From Prunus persica (Eukaryota; Streptophyta; Magnoliopsida; Rosales; Rosaceae): DNA of 64,000 nucleotides. The notes under the pieces are model-generated. The model had not been told where the DNA came from. It ran no database searches and saw only the letters and a program-made list of their open reading frames with translations. Location of the stretch: positions 3,818,199 to 3,882,198 of the forward strand of contig NC_034009.1 in the NCBI RefSeq assembly GCF_000346465.2, in the 5' to 3' direction. The translations under genes were made by a program, and so were the position numbers. This document shows positions 60,524 through 64,000 of the stretch, in pieces; within the stretch, counting starts at the first letter, position 1; each line of letters opens with the position of its first letter.

Positions 60524-61999
60524 TGTGTTGTGGTGAGATGTTTGAAACAAATGGGTTTAGAGTCTCTCCTCTCTTGGTGCCAGATAAATTCAGTTTTACA
60601 TATATATAATTATGTCGCAATCTCCTATGCTTGGGCGATAAGTTTCAAAGTTGAAAATGGAATAAACAAACCAAAATGTTTATTTATTTATTTATTTAGA
60701 CCAATCAAGTAAGAGAAGATTTCAACCTACAAGTCATAATAGGAAAAGATAATATTTTAATTTAAATCAAAATAGAGTCCAACTAGAAAAGTAATCTTAA
60801 GAGATAAAGTTAATCCTATTAAAAATAAGATTAACATAAAAATACTTGATTGAAAAAAAAAACTCAAACTAGGAATCCTGTAATGAATGCATGATTATGT
60901 CATGATTTATCTGAAATCAAGTTTCTCATATAGGTCAAGTCAAGCCTCGGATGTATGAGGTTGAATGAGTTGTGCCAAAACGTACAGTAACAATTCTTCA
61001 CACATTAATTTTCAACCTATGCTAGAGTCTAGAAAATAACAACACTAATTTCATACTAACAATCCATCTCGAAGTAAACGATCTTGACTATGCGCCTAAT
61101 CGACACTTATTGGGGGATGATGTATCATCAGTGAATTAATTGTGGAAAGAAAAAGGCAACGCTGACCGTCCCTTTCGTTTTGTCAATTTTCATATTTTTT
61201 CTCTCTCTTGACGTGCTTACTTTGGTAAACTTGATAGGAGCTTCCAAGCAACATCCCATCAAGCTCCAGGCAATAACACAGCAAAGAGGTCAAGTCACCA
61301 CCGCCAATAACGACTTTGACTATCATTGTGGGGCTGTACGCAGATGACTATCATTGCGGGGTTGTACATAGAAAATAAGGGATGCTCTGATACCTCAGAT
61401 ACCATGCTAAGATTTTAGAGCAACGGACTCTTGGTTCATTATCAGTAATATTAATATTGTCTTCAACTTAACAACATGTTTAGTAAGTGTGGAGTTTTAT
61501 ACAATTGATCTCGATGTTATTAGGAGTGGAGCCATTTATTATATGAGGACTTTCTATTTTGTTAAGTATCCGATGTGGGACTTTGTGTATTCTTCAACAT
61601 CTTTGTTCCCAGCTCTCAATTAGGCCATTGTGTTAGTTTATGGGAGAAGATGTTTAGGAAAATGTTTTCATAAAATGAAAACAACTCCACGTGTAAGAGT
61701 CAACCAACTTTTACTTAGTAATTCTCTCATTTATTCAAGAATTTTCTAGTTTTATCACACAAGTGTGCATTAATGTTTAACACATTGATTGGCCTACAAC
61801 GACAAAATGAAGAAAATCTGAAGTTTATCAACCAATCAAAATTATTTTTCATTGAAAACATGCCAATTGCTCATGAGAAAAGAGGACTTTAATGATAAAT
61901 TATGTGTTACAAAATAGTTGAAAGGGCAAAAGTAAATGATATTCAATTCTATGTGAGAAGAGAAGATCCCATTTGGACACGTCCTCTCCCCCAAAGATG
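60524..61999. other. Intergenic DNA between GST copy 3 and the LRR gene
   Basis: AT-rich. Around 61385-61605 there is an LTR-like piece: ctgatacctcagataccatgcta resembles a minus-strand primer site next to the sequence gtatccgatgtgggactt, as in Copia LTR remnants, but ends could not be fixed. No gene recognised. Confidence 0.4.
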
Positions 62000-62007
62000 T
62001 ATAAATA
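62000..62007 (+). promoter_or_regulatory. TATA box of the LRR gene
   Basis: TATAAATA lies 57-64 bases before the LRR ATG at 62064, giving a short leader. Good match to the plant TATA consensus and spacing. Confidence 0.65.
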
Positions 62008-62063
62008 GCACTGTAGATGACTCATTATTGCTCACAGAGTAAGTACTTGATATAATTTAGCTC

Positions 62064-62620
62064 ATGAATATGGGTAGCACTGTTGTCAGGTTTCTAAGCA
62101 TTGCAACCTTATTTACCATTTGCTTATTATTATGCAATGCAAATCTGAGTGCGCCTTGCAAACAAAATGAGAGACAAGCACTTTCGAAGTTTAAGCCCGA
62201 TCTTGAAGATCCTTTAATTCAGCTTTCATCTTGGGCTGGTGAAGGAGATTGTTGCACTTGGACGGGAGTTGTCTGCGACAATTTAACCGGTCATGTCCGC
62301 GAGCTCCACCTTGCTGAGATGTATTTAACCGGTACGATAAATCCATTTCTACTCAATTTAACGCATCTGAGCTACTTGGATCTAAGCAACAATGATTTTC
62401 GAGGAATGCAGATTCCTAGCTTCTTAGGTTCTCTCAAAAGTTTAAGATATCTTGACCTCTCAAACTTGATGTTCGTCGGATTAATTCCTCATCAATTGGG
62501 AAATCTAACGAGTCTACAGGTTCTTGATCTGGGGATTGACACCCGTTTGGAACCGGAGATTAACACACGTTTGGAGGTTGAGAGCCTTCAATGGATTTCT
62601 GGTCTTTCTCAATTGCAACA
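62064..62620 (+). pseudogene. LRR receptor-like protein gene, 5' part, cut by a CACTA transposon
   Basis: Encodes a signal peptide (residues about 5-27, hydrophobic ATLFTICLLLCNA), an LRR N-terminal cap (CKQNERQALSKFK ... WAGEGDCCTWTGVVC, with paired Cys) and about four leucine-rich repeats (LTHLSYLDLSNNDF, LKSLRYLDLSN, LTSLQVLDLG). This is the layout of surface receptor-like proteins of the Cf/EIX type that sense microbial molecules. After SGLSQLQ the frame enters transposon sequence at 62621 and stops at 62729. The remaining repeats, transmembrane segment and tail are not in the window and could lie beyond the transposon. If the CACTA element is spliced out or excised in some plants the gene could work; otherwise it makes a short secreted fragment. 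Confidence 0.85.
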
Positions 62621-64000
62621 CACTACTACAAAAAAGCAAAAAGACGACGGTAAATCACCGTCGTGTATTTGGTTTTTCAATGGTCGTGGAATCCACCGTC
62701 ATCTTTTCCCTCATAAACCACGACGCTAAATAACCGTCGTTGTTAAACAATACAACGTCATCAAAAAATACAAAACGACGTCTTTGTACTGCAAAAAAAT
62801 CTAAAAAAAGCAATCGAGGATGATAATAGACGACCAATTCTCTAAAAAGACCGTCGTTAAAAAGGGAAAATATGACACATATTAAGAGAACAAGGCCGCA
62901 AGATAGACATACAACGACGACAATAAAAATACGCCGACGTTAAATATAATTTTCACGACAATAAAAAATATGACGTCTTTAAATACATTAGAAGACGACG
63001 TTATTGATACCTACTACGTCGCACATATAAACACAACCGTCGTACAATTAATTTTCCACTTCGATTTTTCGATAAAAGATGACGTGGAAATAGTTGTCAG
63101 TGTCATTATTTACGACGTATGTGTTTCTATAGTAGACGTTGAAAAACTAAACAACGTCAGTTACAAATATATGAGAGTCGTATTAAAAAATTTATACGTC
63201 CTATTTTCAGAAACAAACAACGACCATAAATATTAGACGTTGTTAAATACAACAACGTCGGAAAACAATAAAAACAGACGTGTTTAGTCTGCTAAAGTTC
63301 TACAACGTCTCTTATATGAGAATAGACGACCAACTCAAAAAAATCACCGTCGTTAAAAAAGAAAAATATGACACATATTAAAAGAACAAGGCCGCAAGAT
63401 ATACATACAACGACGACAACTAAAATACTACGCCGTTAAATACAATTTACACGACAAGAAAAAATATGACGTCTTTAAATACATGAGAAGACGACGTTAT
63501 TGAAATCTACAACGTCTCTTATTTACAAAAAACCGTCGTGAAATAAATTTTCCACTTCGATTTTTCTAAAAAAGATGACGTGGAAATAGTTGTCAGTGTC
63601 ATTATTTACGACGTATACATTTATATAGTCGACGTTGTATTTATATGTATTCATTACTCACGACGCACTTAATAATATAGACGACGTTGAACTTCTAAAC
63701 AACGTCGGTTCCAAATAAATGAGAGCCGTATTACAGAACATATAGACGGCGTAGATTATGATGGGAGCCGTATTACAAATAACGTCGTTTAATTGTTATT
63801 AGACGGCGGTTATAATGAATTTCCGTCGGAATTAATTTCGTTCCTCTTCGTTTATAAAAGAACTTGCGACGTGGAAAATGTATGATGACGTCGTATTTTT
63901 TAACGTTCAGATTATATATCTCGTTTTTTAGACGTCGGTATTATGGGATTGGAGTCGTGTTATTTTGAATTACATGGCCGGTTCTTTATCCTTCACCGAC
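62621..64000. mobile_element. CACTA (En/Spm) DNA transposon, one end, continuing past the window
   Basis: Starts CACTACTACAAAAAAGC, the CACTA-type terminus, inside the LRR coding region. The next 1.4 kb is packed with short ACGACG/CGTCGT and GACGT units in both orientations, the subterminal repeats that bind the transposase. Two segments (about 62870-63060 and 63360-63560) are near-copies of each other. The probable 3-base target is ACA or similar (62618-62620), but the other end is outside the window. The ORF at 62970-63236 is a by-product of the repeats. No transposase is seen in this part. Confidence 0.88.

Noticed and set aside
62970..63236. 88-codon ORF inside the CACTA end
   Set aside because: Made from subterminal repeat units, with no protein similarity seen.

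Overview
This is plant nuclear DNA from a eudicot. Genes contain many introns with GT-AG junctions, intergenic DNA is AT-rich, microsatellites (GA, TA, GT) are abundant, and several superfamilies of plant transposon are nested. Protein resemblances and a 5S-containing Cassandra-type solo LTR fit a woody rosid, possibly Rosaceae. That placement is inference.

Layout. (1) 0.25-2.5 kb: an intact three-exon YUCCA flavin monooxygenase gene (+), for auxin synthesis. (2) 4.4-17 kb and 22.9-30.2 kb: two direct copies of a segment carrying the minus-strand gene for 7-hydroxymethyl chlorophyll a reductase (HCAR). The right copy can be read as an intact 19-exon gene (483 aa). The left copy is a pseudogene with several exon deletions and a 6.7 kb LTR retrotransposon in its twelfth intron. 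That element keeps only a decayed gag, has no visible pol, and carries a tandem repeat plus long antisense ORFs. (3) 17-22.9 kb: debris between the copies. It holds a TOPLESS-related (TPR) pseudogene fragment, a KDM3-type JmjC demethylase pseudogene fragment, 480 bp direct repeats, and a Copia fragment fused to a third HCAR scrap. (4) 30.2-32 kb: two fold-back MITEs. (5) 32.6-41.8 kb: an intact 13-exon minus-strand gene resembling BLISTER, a Polycomb-associated coiled-coil protein (795 aa). (6) 42.5-58.3 kb: a tandem duplication of a tau glutathione S-transferase (GSTU) segment. The first GST is frameshifted and the second is intact. Different transposons have landed in each unit: a hAT-like MITE, a Cassandra solo LTR, a fold-back MITE and a PIF/Harbinger element in unit 1; a Mutator-like MITE and a nearly complete Ty1/Copia element in unit 2. 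The sister unit shows the empty sites. (7) 59.8-60.5 kb: a third, more diverged intact GSTU. (8) 62.06 kb to the end: the start of a leucine-rich-repeat receptor-like protein gene, cut off by a CACTA transposon whose subterminal repeats fill the rest of the window.

The genes do not form a pathway. Auxin synthesis, chlorophyll b to a conversion, Polycomb-linked development, detoxification and surface recognition are neighbours by position only. The main interest lies in duplication, decay and nested transposition. I found no clearly new biochemical system. The strongest candidates for something under-described are the antisense ORFs with their own TATA-like box inside the pol-less LTR element, and the chimeric Copia/antisense-HCAR ORF. 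Exon coordinates come from reading splice sites and keeping the frame; family names come from recognised motifs. No alignments or database searches were run.
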